The notes under the pieces: model-generated
What the model saw: only the letters and a program-made list of their open reading frames with translations
Databases searched by the model: none
What the model was told of the DNA's origin: nothing
Position numbers and translations under genes: made by a program
Shown: positions 17,269-27,175 of the stretch, in pieces
How the letters are laid out: each line of letters opens with the position of its first letter
How positions within the stretch are numbered: the stretch's first letter is position 1
Origin: Kordia sp965283645
GTDB taxonomy: Bacteria; Bacteroidota; Bacteroidia; Flavobacteriales; Flavobacteriaceae
Assembly: GCF_965283645.1 (NCBI RefSeq)
Contig: NZ_CBDIPG010000001.1
Coordinates: 4,588,001 to 4,652,000, forward strand
DNA: 64,000 nucleotides
Direction: 5' to 3'

Positions 17269-20181
17269 ATGAAAAAATTAGTTTCAATACTATGTTGTGT
17301 ACTTCTATTTAGTTTTTTCTCCTGTGAGAATGACGACAATTCTACAGTACCAGCAAATGAAGAACCACAAGTAAATATCAACTTCGAAGAAAACTTCGGA
17401 ACAACAATTACCGCACGCTTTTTAGGTCGTGTTGTAAACGAACAAAATGAGCCAATACAAGGAGCAACTGTTCGTGTTGGAAACACTACCACTACTACCG
17501 ATCTTTTCGGAATATTCTCTGTAGATGGTGCTTCGGCATATGAAAAATTTGCCTACATCACAGCAGAAAAAAATGGATACATTTTAGGTTCTAGAGCCTT
17601 AGCACCTTCAGCATCTGAAGTAAATCGTGTAGAAATTATGTTATTAAAAGAAGACGTAATAGCTACTATAAACACTGGTGAAGAAGCTACAGTAAACCTA
17701 TCTAACGGAACAGAAGTTACCTTTGACGGAAGCTATACAAAAGCTGATGGCTCAGCGTATAACGGAGAAGTAAAAGTAATCTTAAAACATCTAAGTCCAG
17801 ATGATGAAAACATGGAAGCAATGATGCCAGGAATGTTGTTTGCACAAGATGCTAATGGAGGTGCAGTTGCTTTAGAAACGTACGGAATGTTAGCTGTTGA
17901 ACTTAAAAGTGGTTCAGGAGAAGAATTACAACTAGCCGAAGGAAGCATATCACAAATATCTATGCCATTAGCGGCAAATGCAACCAATCCGCCAGCAACA
18001 ATTCCATTATGGCACTTTGATGAAGTAGCAGGATATTGGGTTGAAGAAGGAGAAGCTACACTACAAGGAAACAAATATGTAGGTGATGTAAGCCACTTTT
18101 CATTCTGGAATTACGATTATCCATATCCATCTGTATATCTATGTATTGAATTACTAGATGAAAACGGAAATCCTATGTCGTATGCACCTCTAGATTTATA
18201 TTCTTCATTACTAAACTCAACTGGAACATACGGATATACAAATGCTAACGGATTGGAATGCGGATTGGTTCCTTCGGGAGAAGAACTTACTGTAATAGTT
18301 CCGGGAGTTTCTTGTACAGGAGAACCATTTACAACAACTATTGGACCTTTTACAAATGATACAACTACAACAATAACGGTAACCGCAACAGATCAAAATA
18401 CAACAACTTTAACAGGAACCTTTGTTACCTGTGATGGAGATAATGTAACAGATGGTTACATGCAACTTTCCATAGGAGGAACAACAGCAATAATTCCTGT
18501 AACTGATGGTACATTTGAATATACTGTAACATATTGTGGTGCATTGGACTATTCAATCAAGGGAGTTGACGTTGCAAATAATCAAATTACTGATATTACT
18601 ACAGGAACGTTAGATACAAATAACACAACAGACTTAGGGATATTAAGTTCTTGCACAGGATTTGTAGATACTGACGGTGATGGTATTTTTGATACGTTTG
18701 AAGATATAAACGGTGATAATGACCTTACAAATGATGATACTGATCAAGATGGAACACCAAATTATTTAGACGCAGATGATGACGGTGACGGAATCAACAC
18801 AGCTGATGAAGACTATGATGGTGATAACGATCCGACAAATGATGATAGTGATGGAGATCAAATTCCTGACTATTTAGATCCGATAGATGTACAAGTATTT
18901 GTTGCAGAAGTATTAGGCATAGGCTGTGATCCAGTTGAATTTGATTTAACAGCAGCAGCTACCGAATTTGGAAACGATTTACACACATACGAATTCTATC
19001 TAACAAATGCAGACGCTACAGCTCAAACAAGTCCGCTAAGTTCTCCTTTTGGAGTTTCAATTGTAGATTTAGTAGGTGACATACAAATTATATATGTAGT
19101 AGCAACAAACAATGCTACTGGACAAACTGCTATTGGTGAAACATACTTATATTGGAATTATGAAGATAGTGATGGAGATGGCTTAACAGATTGTGAAGAA
19201 ACAACAGGAGTTGATAACCCAAGTACTAATCAAGTGCCAAACGGAACAAGTGATCCAAATGATCCGAATGATCCAAATGTACAACCTGATACAGCTGTGA
19301 GTGTAAGCAGTATCACTGTAAATGAAGATGCTGGAACAGCGGAAGTATCTATAAATTTAGAAGTAGCCAGTAATTCAGATATTGTTATGGATTTAGAGAT
19401 ACTTGATGAATCGGCAACAAGTCCTGATGATTATACGCCAGTTAACCAGGTAGTTACAATTTCTGCAGGAAGTACAACTGCTTCAGTATCAATTCCAATA
19501 GTTGATGATGCCATAGTAGAATCAACAGAATATTTCCTAGTATTAGTTACCGTAACATCAGGAAATTCTTCGAATACAGTTGCGGAAGGATTGGTCACAA
19601 TTGTAGATAATGACGGAACTTACCCAACAACTGGAGATTTGGCAATATGTGCAGACGAAAATGGAGTAGGTGTATTCGATCTTAATGCAATGGATTCGTA
19701 TTTTAGTCAAGGTGGAGTAGCAGGCACAACAACTATAAGCTACCATGAAACACAAGCAGATGCAACTGCAGGAATGAATGCTTTAGCATCACCATATACT
19801 TCAGTAGACATATTTAATTTTACACTATTTGTTCGAATTATTTCGCCAACAGGCGATATTCAAATATCAACATTATCATGTGAAGTATATCCGACGCCAT
19901 CAACTGTTTCTGGACTTAGTTTAACAGTTTGTGATGGAAATGGAGATGGAATTGGAGAATTTGATTTATCGCAGTTAGACGCACAAATTGTACAAAACCA
20001 AGGAGATTTTACAGTAACTTACTATCAATCACTACAAGATGCAAATAACGAAGTGAATGCGCTTCCAAGTAACTATACAAATGTTGTAGATCCACAAACT
20101 ATATTTTACAGAGTAGAAGTCATCAACACTGAATGTTTTGCGACAGGAAGTGTAGATTTAATAGTTGATCCAAGTTGTTAG
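17269..20181 (+). CDS. Large surface lipoprotein with carboxypeptidase-regulatory-like, TSP3 and Calx-beta domains
   Basis: 970 residues. The lipobox is FSFFSC (Cys19). A carboxypeptidase-regulatory-like beta domain follows at about 45-130 (FLGRVVNEQNEPIQGATVRVG). Calcium-binding thrombospondin type 3 repeats lie at about 465-540 (DTDGDGI, DQDGTPNYLDADDDGDG, DSDGDQIPDYLDP). A Calx-beta domain at about 675-785 (ITVNEDAGTAEVSI to VTIVDND) follows. The C-terminus carries repeated T/CDGNGDGIGEFDL-type modules usual in flavobacterial surface proteins, without a visible T9SS C-terminal sorting signal. It is likely an outer-surface or adhesion protein. Confidence 0.8.
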   Translation: MKKLVSILCCVLLFSFFSCENDDNSTVPANEEPQVNINFEENFGTTITARFLGRVVNEQNEPIQGATVRVGNTTTTTDLFGIFSVDGASAYEKFAYITAEKNGYILGSRALAPSASEVNRVEIMLLKEDVIATINTGEEATVNLSNGTEVTFDGSYTKADGSAYNGEVKVILKHLSPDDENMEAMMPGMLFAQDANGGAVALETYGMLAVELKSGSGEELQLAEGSISQISMPLAANATNPPATIPLWHFDEVAGYWVEEGEATLQGNKYVGDVSHFSFWNYDYPYPSVYLCIELLDENGNPMSYAPLDLYSSLLNSTGTYGYTNANGLECGLVPSGEELTVIVPGVSCTGEPFTTTIGPFTNDTTTTITVTATDQNTTTLTGTFVTCDGDNVTDGYMQLSIGGTTAIIPVTDGTFEYTVTYCGALDYSIKGVDVANNQITDITTGTLDTNNTTDLGILSSCTGFVDTDGDGIFDTFEDINGDNDLTNDDTDQDGTPNYLDADDDGDGINTADEDYDGDNDPTNDDSDGDQIPDYLDPIDVQVFVAEVLGIGCDPVEFDLTAAATEFGNDLHTYEFYLTNADATAQTSPLSSPFGVSIVDLVGDIQIIYVVATNNATGQTAIGETYLYWNYEDSDGDGLTDCEETTGVDNPSTNQVPNGTSDPNDPNDPNVQPDTAVSVSSITVNEDAGTAEVSINLEVASNSDIVMDLEILDESATSPDDYTPVNQVVTISAGSTTASVSIPIVDDAIVESTEYFLVLVTVTSGNSSNTVAEGLVTIVDNDGTYPTTGDLAICADENGVGVFDLNAMDSYFSQGGVAGTTTISYHETQADATAGMNALASPYTSVDIFNFTLFVRIISPTGDIQISTLSCEVYPTPSTVSGLSLTVCDGNGDGIGEFDLSQLDAQIVQNQGDFTVTYYQSLQDANNEVNALPSNYTNVVDPQTIFYRVEVINTECFATGSVDLIVDPSC

Positions 20182-20202
20182 TTAAATATCAATTTGAATC
20201 TT

Positions 20203-20236
20203 TAAAAAAGCATCTCAACTACGAGATGCTTTTTTT
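20203..20236. terminator. Bidirectional terminator
   Basis: AGCATCTC (20209-20216) pairs with GAGATGCT (20223-20230), flanked by six A on the left and seven T on the right. It serves both convergent genes; the stop codon of the DUF1361 gene at 20215 lies inside the stem. Confidence 0.85.
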
Positions 20237-20877
20237 ATGCTGAAAAATGACATTGTTGTCAAAAATAAAATCCACAAGAAAATACCAAAACCAAACGTGA
20301 TTCCTAACGTACGAGTTCTGTATATTGGATTGGAAATACTATCAAAACAATCTTTCAATAAAATAATAGGATCACTAAACAATTCCCACGAATTCCAACG
20401 TTGAAATCTACCCAAGTAAATTCCGAAACCACATAAAAATACAACAACAAATAACAAACGTTTGGCGACAGTACGATTCCATTTTTGTGCTAAAATTTGA
20501 AATACTTGATGCATCGATAACAATCCTAAAATCAAGCCATTCCAAGCAAAAGCAAACAACATAAAAGGATCTAACCATGACAATGACGATTTTGCATGTC
20601 GTAAATGCATCAAATCGGTGATGAGGTATGGCGCATTTGGTAAAAATAACAGCCAAATTCCCAAAATAACAAGCAATACAAGTGTTTGCTTTTTTAACCA
20701 AATGGTTTTAGCCAATGCTGAAGAAATAAAATATGGAATTGCCGCTAAGAATAAATTCCAAATTAAAAAACCATAAAATAAACTTCCGGTTACGTATACC
20801 CGAAATAGCAACATTAAAATGCAAAATAAGCCGTTCAACATTAAAAACTGATTCAATTTATAACTCTGTACATTCAT
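20215..20877 (-). CDS. DUF1361 membrane protein
   Basis: 220 residues with six or seven membrane segments. The conserved block FLPNAPYLITDLMHL (about residues 78-92) and GRFQRWNSWEL mark the DUF1361 family, whose function is unknown. It starts 4 bp after the MSEP-CTERM gene, so it is the last gene of the exosortase K operon. That links it by position to the exosortase pathway. Confidence 0.85.
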   Translation of the reverse strand: MNVQSYKLNQFLMLNGLFCILMLLFRVYVTGSLFYGFLIWNLFLAAIPYFISSALAKTIWLKKQTLVLLVILGIWLLFLPNAPYLITDLMHLRHAKSSLSWLDPFMLFAFAWNGLILGLLSMHQVFQILAQKWNRTVAKRLLFVVVFLCGFGIYLGRFQRWNSWELFSDPIILLKDCFDSISNPIYRTRTLGITFGFGIFLWILFLTTMSFFSIKKASRS

Positions 20878-20881
20878 AGTA

Positions 20882-23551
20882 TTATTTTGTTTGATATTGT
20901 AAAAATTGTTGTCTTCCGATGTAGATAAAAAACAGTAGTAGTAATATCCAAAAATACGGTTCGCTCATGCGCTGTCTTTCTGTACCTGCTTTTTCTATAT
21001 ACGAAGCATTCATAATATCTTCTTGCTTTTCTAATAAACGGGCTTCTTGTGTTTTATTTTCAAGTGAAATATAAGTGGTACTATGTGTTAAAATATTTTG
21101 AGAAAAACTCTGACGTAAGCCATCTAACCAACGCGTTCGTTTTCGTTTCGGATTCAAATCATTTATCGTATGAAACAAACGTAATTGCAACGCATTCAAA
21201 TATGAATTTGATGTTGGTTGAATCATAAAATCTTCTGTTTTGTCAAGAGAAACTAACGAAGACGAGTTGTCATTTGGAACATAACACGACTTTCCATTTC
21301 GAGAAAACTCTACAAATTCCAATGCTGGAAATACTTGTTGATTCCATGTAGAATATTCAACATAATTGTCATGCGGAAACATGTTTTTTAATTCCCAAGA
21401 TGTGTACTTTCCGTAAAAACGATTTTTATCTGCAGCATATACAACCACAAACGGAATGCTCTTTTTATTTTGATGATCATATTGAATTTGTGAAACAGCT
21501 TTCAATAAATTAAATCCGGCTTTCTTTGGTGTTGTTTGTGTTTCCCAATTCACATCTGCATCAACATACAATACTTGTGCATTTTCCTTAATCGTATTGT
21601 CTAAATTTTTATAATCTTCTTCAAACTGTGCACGTTGCTTTTCACCATTAATCGTATTATCAACCAAAAAATAATACCGAATTGGCGCTTCCACTTTTGG
21701 CAAAGAAGCTTTCACTGTAGCTGGAATATAAAAAGCATTTTGAGCAATTTCGGTAACATGTTGTGACAACGGTTTTACATCAATATCAATTGGCGTTTCG
21801 TTTATAGAAAAATGAACAGGATTTCTGTGATGTAGCGTAAAACCTGTAGTGCGTTTTTCATGCTTCAAAAAAGGATATATCTTTAAAGAAAGGACATCAT
21901 CATATATATATTGTAAAATTCCAGGATCGCGACGCTGATTTGTAATTTGCTTGTAAATCCAGTTGGCGGCTTGCTTTTCGGCTAAAATTCCATATACTCT
22001 TTCCTTGCCAATATCTAAATAATAATCGCTAATAAACACATCTTCAGGCAAAGTAAATTCTGAACGAAATTCGCGCATGCCAGCGTTATCCAAATTCGTA
22101 ATTGCAAAATCGACTTGTGTTTTATAAAAATCTCCTTCAGCAATATATTCAGTTGTATACGTATATTTTACAGAAGCTGTTAAGGTTTCTGGCGGACGAT
22201 AACTAGAAAACCGACCTGTTTTGTTTCCTAAAAATAACCGACCAATTTCACTACTTTTTTGGCGTGATAACTGCAAATTATCAAACACATACCAATCGTA
22301 ATAAATAGATAATAAGGGCAATCGTTTTTCAGGCGTATCAAACGAAAGACGGCTACGATTTTTTTGCATTTGCTGAAAAATATAATCCAACTTTGCTACA
22401 TCAAAATCTTTATATTCATGACTGCTGCTGTCAAATTGATTCGTTTCTGCAATAACAGTATCTAATAATACTTTATGGTTATGACAAAAAAGCACAAACG
22501 AAATAGGCAAAATCAGGAAACACAAAACACCTAACGAAAACACCTTTTCTTTTCCGTAAGCTTTCACAATTTGCTTGTAATTTTTAGACATTACTTGAAA
22601 TTGTACAAGTAATAAAACGGTTGGTGTCAACATTAAAATTCCAGCGCCAAGTACAATCAGTGCAATAAACGAAAGTGGAATATAGGGTAAGAAAATTATA
22701 AAGAAATACAGCACATATGGCAAACCAAAACAAGCAAGGAGAAAACCAATGAATTTTGTGCGATTTGAGTCATCTAATAGCAAAAATAAACCAATGGCAT
22801 TTCCTATTACAGCAACGTAAATTAGGATAAAATTGAAATCGCCAAAAAGTGTAAATTCTATATTTAAAAGCAATCCAATTATTGGACATAAAAGCCCAAA
22901 TAACAATATCATGAATGTATGATTTCCTTTTAAATTTCTACCGACAATATTTCCTAAAATAATACGTAAAAAGAAAAATAGAAATGACGCAATGGAAATA
23001 CAAATTGAAATTTGCACTAAAAAAGAATTCAGTCTAAAATTGATATAATGATCACCTCTAAAAAGTGGAATAATTATTACAATAAAAAGATAGCTGCCAA
23101 TCGGAACTGAAATAGCAAACAAAAAATTACGAAGGTTTGATGAAAGCTTTCCATCTGGTTTGAAATATGTTAAAATAACATCTAACATGGCATGAAAAAT
23201 CCCGGGAATTGTAAAGTATAGCGGAATCAATTCATAATTAACGCTAGTCGATTTTACACGCGGAATGTTTGAAAACAGATTAGAATTCAACAAGAAAATA
23301 ATCAAAAGTAAATAGCCAACAATAATGGTAGATGGCAATATCCAATGCTTTATATTTTTGGTAAGAACTGCATACACAAGTCCAACAATAACAAATAGTA
23401 ACACAAGCCAATACGTTGCAGTTGCAGACCATTCAAAGGAATTTCCTGTTGGCGAATCGAAAGCGCTATACAACAAAAAACCTAAGACAATTTGTGATAA
23501 AATTACGGTAACTAAATATCCTAACGATTTATGAAATTTGAACTTTGGCAT
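20882..23551 (-). CDS. MSEP-CTERM sorting domain protein, exosortase K target
   Basis: 889 residues. The N-terminal about 370 residues contain some ten membrane helices. A VIT-like domain follows at about 450-570 (YTTEYIAEGDFYKTQVDFAI, RVYGILAEKQAANWIY), then a von Willebrand-like region with YYFLVDNT. The C-terminus has the signature MSEP (about residue 862), a hydrophobic helix and the basic end GRQQFLQYQTK, which is the MSEP-CTERM sorting signal. Its start overlaps the end of the exosortase K gene by 23 bp. The two are a known dedicated pair, with the sorting signal probably cleaved by XrtK. Confidence 0.9.
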   Translation of the reverse strand: MPKFKFHKSLGYLVTVILSQIVLGFLLYSAFDSPTGNSFEWSATATYWLVLLFVIVGLVYAVLTKNIKHWILPSTIIVGYLLLIIFLLNSNLFSNIPRVKSTSVNYELIPLYFTIPGIFHAMLDVILTYFKPDGKLSSNLRNFLFAISVPIGSYLFIVIIIPLFRGDHYINFRLNSFLVQISICISIASFLFFFLRIILGNIVGRNLKGNHTFMILLFGLLCPIIGLLLNIEFTLFGDFNFILIYVAVIGNAIGLFLLLDDSNRTKFIGFLLACFGLPYVLYFFIIFLPYIPLSFIALIVLGAGILMLTPTVLLLVQFQVMSKNYKQIVKAYGKEKVFSLGVLCFLILPISFVLFCHNHKVLLDTVIAETNQFDSSSHEYKDFDVAKLDYIFQQMQKNRSRLSFDTPEKRLPLLSIYYDWYVFDNLQLSRQKSSEIGRLFLGNKTGRFSSYRPPETLTASVKYTYTTEYIAEGDFYKTQVDFAITNLDNAGMREFRSEFTLPEDVFISDYYLDIGKERVYGILAEKQAANWIYKQITNQRRDPGILQYIYDDVLSLKIYPFLKHEKRTTGFTLHHRNPVHFSINETPIDIDVKPLSQHVTEIAQNAFYIPATVKASLPKVEAPIRYYFLVDNTINGEKQRAQFEEDYKNLDNTIKENAQVLYVDADVNWETQTTPKKAGFNLLKAVSQIQYDHQNKKSIPFVVVYAADKNRFYGKYTSWELKNMFPHDNYVEYSTWNQQVFPALEFVEFSRNGKSCYVPNDNSSSLVSLDKTEDFMIQPTSNSYLNALQLRLFHTINDLNPKRKRTRWLDGLRQSFSQNILTHSTTYISLENKTQEARLLEKQEDIMNASYIEKAGTERQRMSEPYFWILLLLFFIYIGRQQFLQYQTK

Positions 23552-24038
23552 ATTTTAAAGTAATAAGATGATTGATAAAAAGAAGTATAAGTACATACAG
23601 AATACTGCCAAGTGCTAAATGCGCAGTTTTTGGGTCAATAAAGCTTGCAGTTTGTTCCCATTGGACAAGTTTTATAGCGCTTACAATGCGTGCTGTATTT
23701 GCTAAAATCATGATGAGGTAACTGCAAATTCCCAAGAATACAATTCGAAATGAAAACTGTAAAAAAGTTCGAAACTTCCACAATTTGAAACTCAAAAAAG
23801 CAAAGCAAATGATAAAGAAGTTTCCGCCAGCGCACGATTTTTCTATACAAATATTCAGCGAAGAACTATAACCAACTTCAGGAATCCAGTTGAAAGCTGT
23901 TTGTGAAAACAATTCAATAACAGGAATCATTGGATACATAAAATAACGCAAGTGTTCCAACGTAATTGCACTGTAAATTGCTTTTAATGAAAGTGTTAGT
24001 AGTAGTATGAAGCCGAATTTTATAATAGATGTATTCAT
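23529..24038 (-). CDS. xrtK: Exosortase K
   Basis: 169 residues from the ATG at 24038, 9 bp after the upstream gene; a longer frame from 24083 would overlap that gene. There are five or six membrane helices. The exosortase catalytic triad is visible: Cys69 in EKSCAGGNFF, Arg117 in ANTARI and His140 in TAHLALG. Exosortases are membrane transpeptidases that recognise short C-terminal sorting signals. The dedicated target is the MSEP-CTERM gene directly downstream. Confidence 0.92.
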   Translation of the reverse strand: MNTSIIKFGFILLLTLSLKAIYSAITLEHLRYFMYPMIPVIELFSQTAFNWIPEVGYSSSLNICIEKSCAGGNFFIICFAFLSFKLWKFRTFLQFSFRIVFLGICSYLIMILANTARIVSAIKLVQWEQTASFIDPKTAHLALGSILYVLILLFINHLITLKYAKVQIS

Positions 24039-24046
24039 GAGTAAAT

Positions 24047-24355
24047 TTATATCGGATATGATGAAACTGCCAATATATAACAACAGCCAATCGGAATGTT
24101 GACAATCATCATCAACAATGATTTTAGAATTTTTTCACGTTTAATTTCACTATGCACGAACGTGATGAAAAGTGTGAAAAATAAAATACTATTTAGCATT
24201 AGTGCGAACAAGGCATAATAAATACCTAAACTCAAAATTGTTTTTGATCCTGAAAAATAGAAATACAGAAGTAGTAAAAATGTACCTCCTAAAAAGCTTA
24301 AAATTGCTGTGATTTTTGCCGTTTGTAATAATTTATATAAAAATTGAATATTCAT
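24047..24355 (-). CDS. Small membrane protein in exosortase K operon
   Basis: 102 residues with three predicted membrane helices (about 14-33, 40-66, 80-98). It is the first gene of the operon, with xrtK starting 9 bp after it. Not recognised as a named family. Its position suggests a partner of the exosortase system. Confidence 0.65.
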   Translation of the reverse strand: MNIQFLYKLLQTAKITAILSFLGGTFLLLLYFYFSGSKTILSLGIYYALFALMLNSILFFTLFITFVHSEIKREKILKSLLMMIVNIPIGCCYILAVSSYPI

Positions 24356-24497
24356 GTTTTTGAAATTAAAATTGAATGTAAAAATGAACTTTTAAGAAAG
24401 CGAAACCCAAACTTCCCAATTCTCAACCAACTGAGAAGCTAGGAATCGCATTCACCAAACTAACTGACTAACTAAATTTGTTTATAAGTTGAATAGT

Positions 24498-25940
24498 TTA
24501 TGAGTTTACGGGCGTATCTGTATCTAATTGTGACTGATTTTCGTTAAAGCCTTTAGGCTGATCTGCGTCGAAGCCCCAATCTATCTTTCTTGAAACAAAC
24601 ATCACCAATCCTAGAATCACGAATAAACCAACACTTCCTACCAATAAAGCATAGCTTTCTAGTTGAATAATTACAAAAATGAATCCGTATAAAGCTGTCA
24701 ACGAAACACCAATAAAGAGTGGAAATTTCCAGTATCTTAAAATAGATTTTGAATAGAGAGTAATCATTACAATAACGGCGACTCCTGCAATAAAATAGGC
24801 TTTTAAGAAACTACTATGTTCCGAAATTGAAATCAATAAGGTGTAAAACATCACCAACGCAATTCCGATCATTAAATATTGAAAAGGATGAATATTTATG
24901 TTGCTTAATGTTTGAATGAGGAAGAAGACTAAAAAGGTTAATCCAATGACTAAAAAGCCATATTTTGCTGCGCGTTCACTCTTTTGATATTCGTCTAGTG
25001 GAATAATAAATTTCGTTCCAAAAGCAAACTCATTCAAATTTGGTAAGGTGTTAAATGATTGTTGCGAAAACGGACGATTTGTATTTAAAATTCGCCAATT
25101 TGCTTCAAATCCGCCATCTTCAGTAGCATTTTCATTTTGTGTAATAAAGTTTCCTATATGACTTGGATCGTTCCAATCAGAAACCATTTTTACATCCGTA
25201 ACTTTCCCAATTGGAATAAACTTAATGCTTTCGCTACCATTGTATTGCAATGAAAAATTAAAAGCTTGTTCACTAGTTGTCGGTACATCTTTCAATGCTA
25301 TAAACGAACTTTCCAATTCATCTAAACTGTTTTTATACGAATTGGTTACGCTAAAATTAGTTTCAAATCCGTACGTATTTCCGTTTATATTGAGTGCAAC
25401 TTCACTTTTTAAACCTTTTAAGTTGGTCGTTTTGATCAACAATGTTGCTTTTTCCCAAACAATATTTTCTGGCGCGATCGATTTTGAAGAAAAATCAGGA
25501 ATATCAAAACTTCCAGAAGTTGCAATAGTTGTTGTAAAAACAGCCGATTCAAAGTTGTTTCGTTTCTTGGGAGACGCTTTTACATTCGTATCAAAATTTA
25601 AACTCTTTGGAAAGAAAAACGCATACTTCACAATCGTACGTTTCTCCTTAAAAGTATTATTTGTTTCCGCATCGTACTTTACGGTTTCTTCATAGGTTTT
25701 ATACGGAACTTTTAAAATTGGACCATATACTAAAATTGAATTTCCCCATCCGTCATTAATATCTTCTATAACACCTTGTTGTCTGTATTCACGTTCTTTA
25801 ATCAGTTTTTGAATCAACGTAAGCGGAATCATTAATAATAAAATTAATAAACCCATCATTGCCATGCGTGCCGTAATTGAATTTTTGAGCCAGGTACTAA
25901 ATTTGTTGTTGTCGTTTTTGTTTATTGTTTGGTGTTCCAT
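24498..25940 (-). CDS. creD: Inner membrane protein CreD family
   Basis: 480 residues. An N-terminal helix (about 24-45) is followed by the typical CreD motif of inner membrane proteins: LIKEREYRQQGVIEDINDGWGNSILVYGPIL. A periplasmic beta-rich domain of about 250 residues and five or six C-terminal helices follow. CreD is associated with envelope integrity. A 24-bp element almost identical to that in front of the 27048 operon lies 12-35 bp upstream, so it is likely controlled by the winged-helix regulator at 26120. Confidence 0.9.
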   Translation of the reverse strand: MEHQTINKNDNNKFSTWLKNSITARMAMMGLLILLLMIPLTLIQKLIKEREYRQQGVIEDINDGWGNSILVYGPILKVPYKTYEETVKYDAETNNTFKEKRTIVKYAFFFPKSLNFDTNVKASPKKRNNFESAVFTTTIATSGSFDIPDFSSKSIAPENIVWEKATLLIKTTNLKGLKSEVALNINGNTYGFETNFSVTNSYKNSLDELESSFIALKDVPTTSEQAFNFSLQYNGSESIKFIPIGKVTDVKMVSDWNDPSHIGNFITQNENATEDGGFEANWRILNTNRPFSQQSFNTLPNLNEFAFGTKFIIPLDEYQKSERAAKYGFLVIGLTFLVFFLIQTLSNINIHPFQYLMIGIALVMFYTLLISISEHSSFLKAYFIAGVAVIVMITLYSKSILRYWKFPLFIGVSLTALYGFIFVIIQLESYALLVGSVGLFVILGLVMFVSRKIDWGFDADQPKGFNENQSQLDTDTPVNS

Positions 25941-25951
25941 GTTTTAGTTTT

Positions 25952-25975
25952 TAAAGTACTTTGAAATTCAAAGTA
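25952..25975 (-). promoter_or_regulatory. Putative operator of creD
   Basis: The 24-bp element contains the inverted repeat ACTTTG-N5-CAAAGT. It differs at one base from the copy at 27052-27075. It sits just upstream of the creD start. Confidence 0.7.
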
Positions 25976-26119
25976 TAAGTGTAAAAAAATAGTGAATTGT
26001 GTTTGCTAGGAGTGAAACCTAACTTTCTTGTTTGTACAAAGTACCGTGTTTTCTGTGTGATATAGTGTGTTCATTTAGTAAGCGTTTGTATTGAGTTAGT
26101 ATGTGTTATGTATAAATAA

Positions 26120-26416
26120 TTATTCGCTTTTTTTAATTAAATTTTCTAGCGCTTCAATATGTTTTTTAAATTCCATGCGACCTAACGGAGTTGCGCTGTA
26201 ACGTGTGTTAGGTTTTCGTCCAATAAATTGTTTTTCAACTTTAATGTAGGCAACCTTTTCCAGCGCTTTTGCATGACTTGCCAAGTTTCCATCTGTAATA
26301 GATAGTAACTCTTTCAGCATCTTAAAATCGGCAAATTCGTTCACCATCAAAATGGACATAATGCCCAAACGGATTCGGTGATCAAAAGCTTTGTTTATGT
26401 TTGTAATTATGCTCAC
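26120..26416 (-). CDS. Winged-helix transcriptional regulator
   Basis: 98 residues of the winged-helix DNA-binding type found next to creD in many Bacteroidota: FDHRIRLGIMSILMV, then LKELLSITDGNLASHAKALEKVAYI as recognition region and the wing FIGRKPNTRYSATPLG. It starts 5 bp after the membrane protein at 26422-27048, so they are cotranscribed. It probably binds the shared element upstream of its own operon and of creD. Confidence 0.85.
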   Translation of the reverse strand: MSIITNINKAFDHRIRLGIMSILMVNEFADFKMLKELLSITDGNLASHAKALEKVAYIKVEKQFIGRKPNTRYSATPLGRMEFKKHIEALENLIKKSE

Positions 26417-26421
26417 GTTTT

Positions 26422-27048
26422 CTATTTAGCGGTTCTTTCAACAAGTACATACATCAATCCTCCATAAATGATGTGAAACACTCCAAAACCAATTGCCCAA
26501 AAATACAATCCATATCCTAAATACTGGGTGGAAACTAAGCCTAATATGATATTTGCAAACCCTAAATACTTTACATGGCCAAGTGTAAATTTACTTGCAT
26601 TTACACAAGCCAAGCCGTAAAATATAAGTGTTATTGGCGCAATGAGTCCGACCAATCCTTTTTGTAAAATGATCAATGCGAAAATTCCACCAGTGGCTAA
26701 AGGAATTAAAAAGTTGATTACTAATTTGATGGCAGATTTGTCAAAGATTTTTTCACCATTCTTTCGGGCTTTTCGCTGTGTCAAAATAATTCCAGTAACA
26801 ATAGCCAAAATAATAACAATAGCAGCAATTGCTAATAATTTAATTGTAATTTGATTAGAACTTATATAACGTGTTCCCTGTACTGAATCATATACTTTTA
26901 TAATTTCTTGACGTGCAAACCAGGCACCAATTAAAGCATACACACCTGCCATAATACCCGAAAGTCCACTAAGTGAAATAAAACGAGAAGACTTGTTCAT
27001 GAGATTTTTAATCTCTTTAATATCGTTTAAGTAGTCTGATGAAGTCAT
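26422..27048 (-). CDS. Membrane protein cotranscribed with winged-helix regulator
   Basis: 208 residues with six likely membrane helices, in pairs (GIMAGVYALIGAW, LAIAAIVIILAIVTGIIL and so on). The N-terminal 22 residues are soluble and charged. It is directly upstream of the regulator gene and preceded by the 24-bp operator-like element. It may sense envelope state or modulate the regulator; this is inference from position only. Confidence 0.7.
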   Translation of the reverse strand: MTSSDYLNDIKEIKNLMNKSSRFISLSGLSGIMAGVYALIGAWFARQEIIKVYDSVQGTRYISSNQITIKLLAIAAIVIILAIVTGIILTQRKARKNGEKIFDKSAIKLVINFLIPLATGGIFALIILQKGLVGLIAPITLIFYGLACVNASKFTLGHVKYLGFANIILGLVSTQYLGYGLYFWAIGFGVFHIIYGGLMYVLVERTAK

Positions 27049-27051
27049 ATT

Positions 27052-27075
27052 TAAAGTACTTTGAAATGCAAAGTA
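27052..27075 (-). promoter_or_regulatory. Putative operator of the regulator operon
   Basis: Second copy of the 24-bp element with inverted repeat ACTTTG-N5-CAAAGT, ending 3 bp before the start codon at 27048. This close position suggests repression (autoregulation). Confidence 0.7.
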
Positions 27076-27175
27076 AAATAAAAAAACTTAGATGTGCAAA
27101 CAAAAATCATTTTTAATAAAACTTGGTTATTACAATCATTTCCATAACTTTAAAACTTAATTAAAAAAGTATTGC

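Noticed and set aside
17733..18074. 113-codon minus-strand ORF within the large lipoprotein
   Set aside because: Antisense shadow; its Ser/Pro/Ala composition reflects the repeat-rich sense gene.
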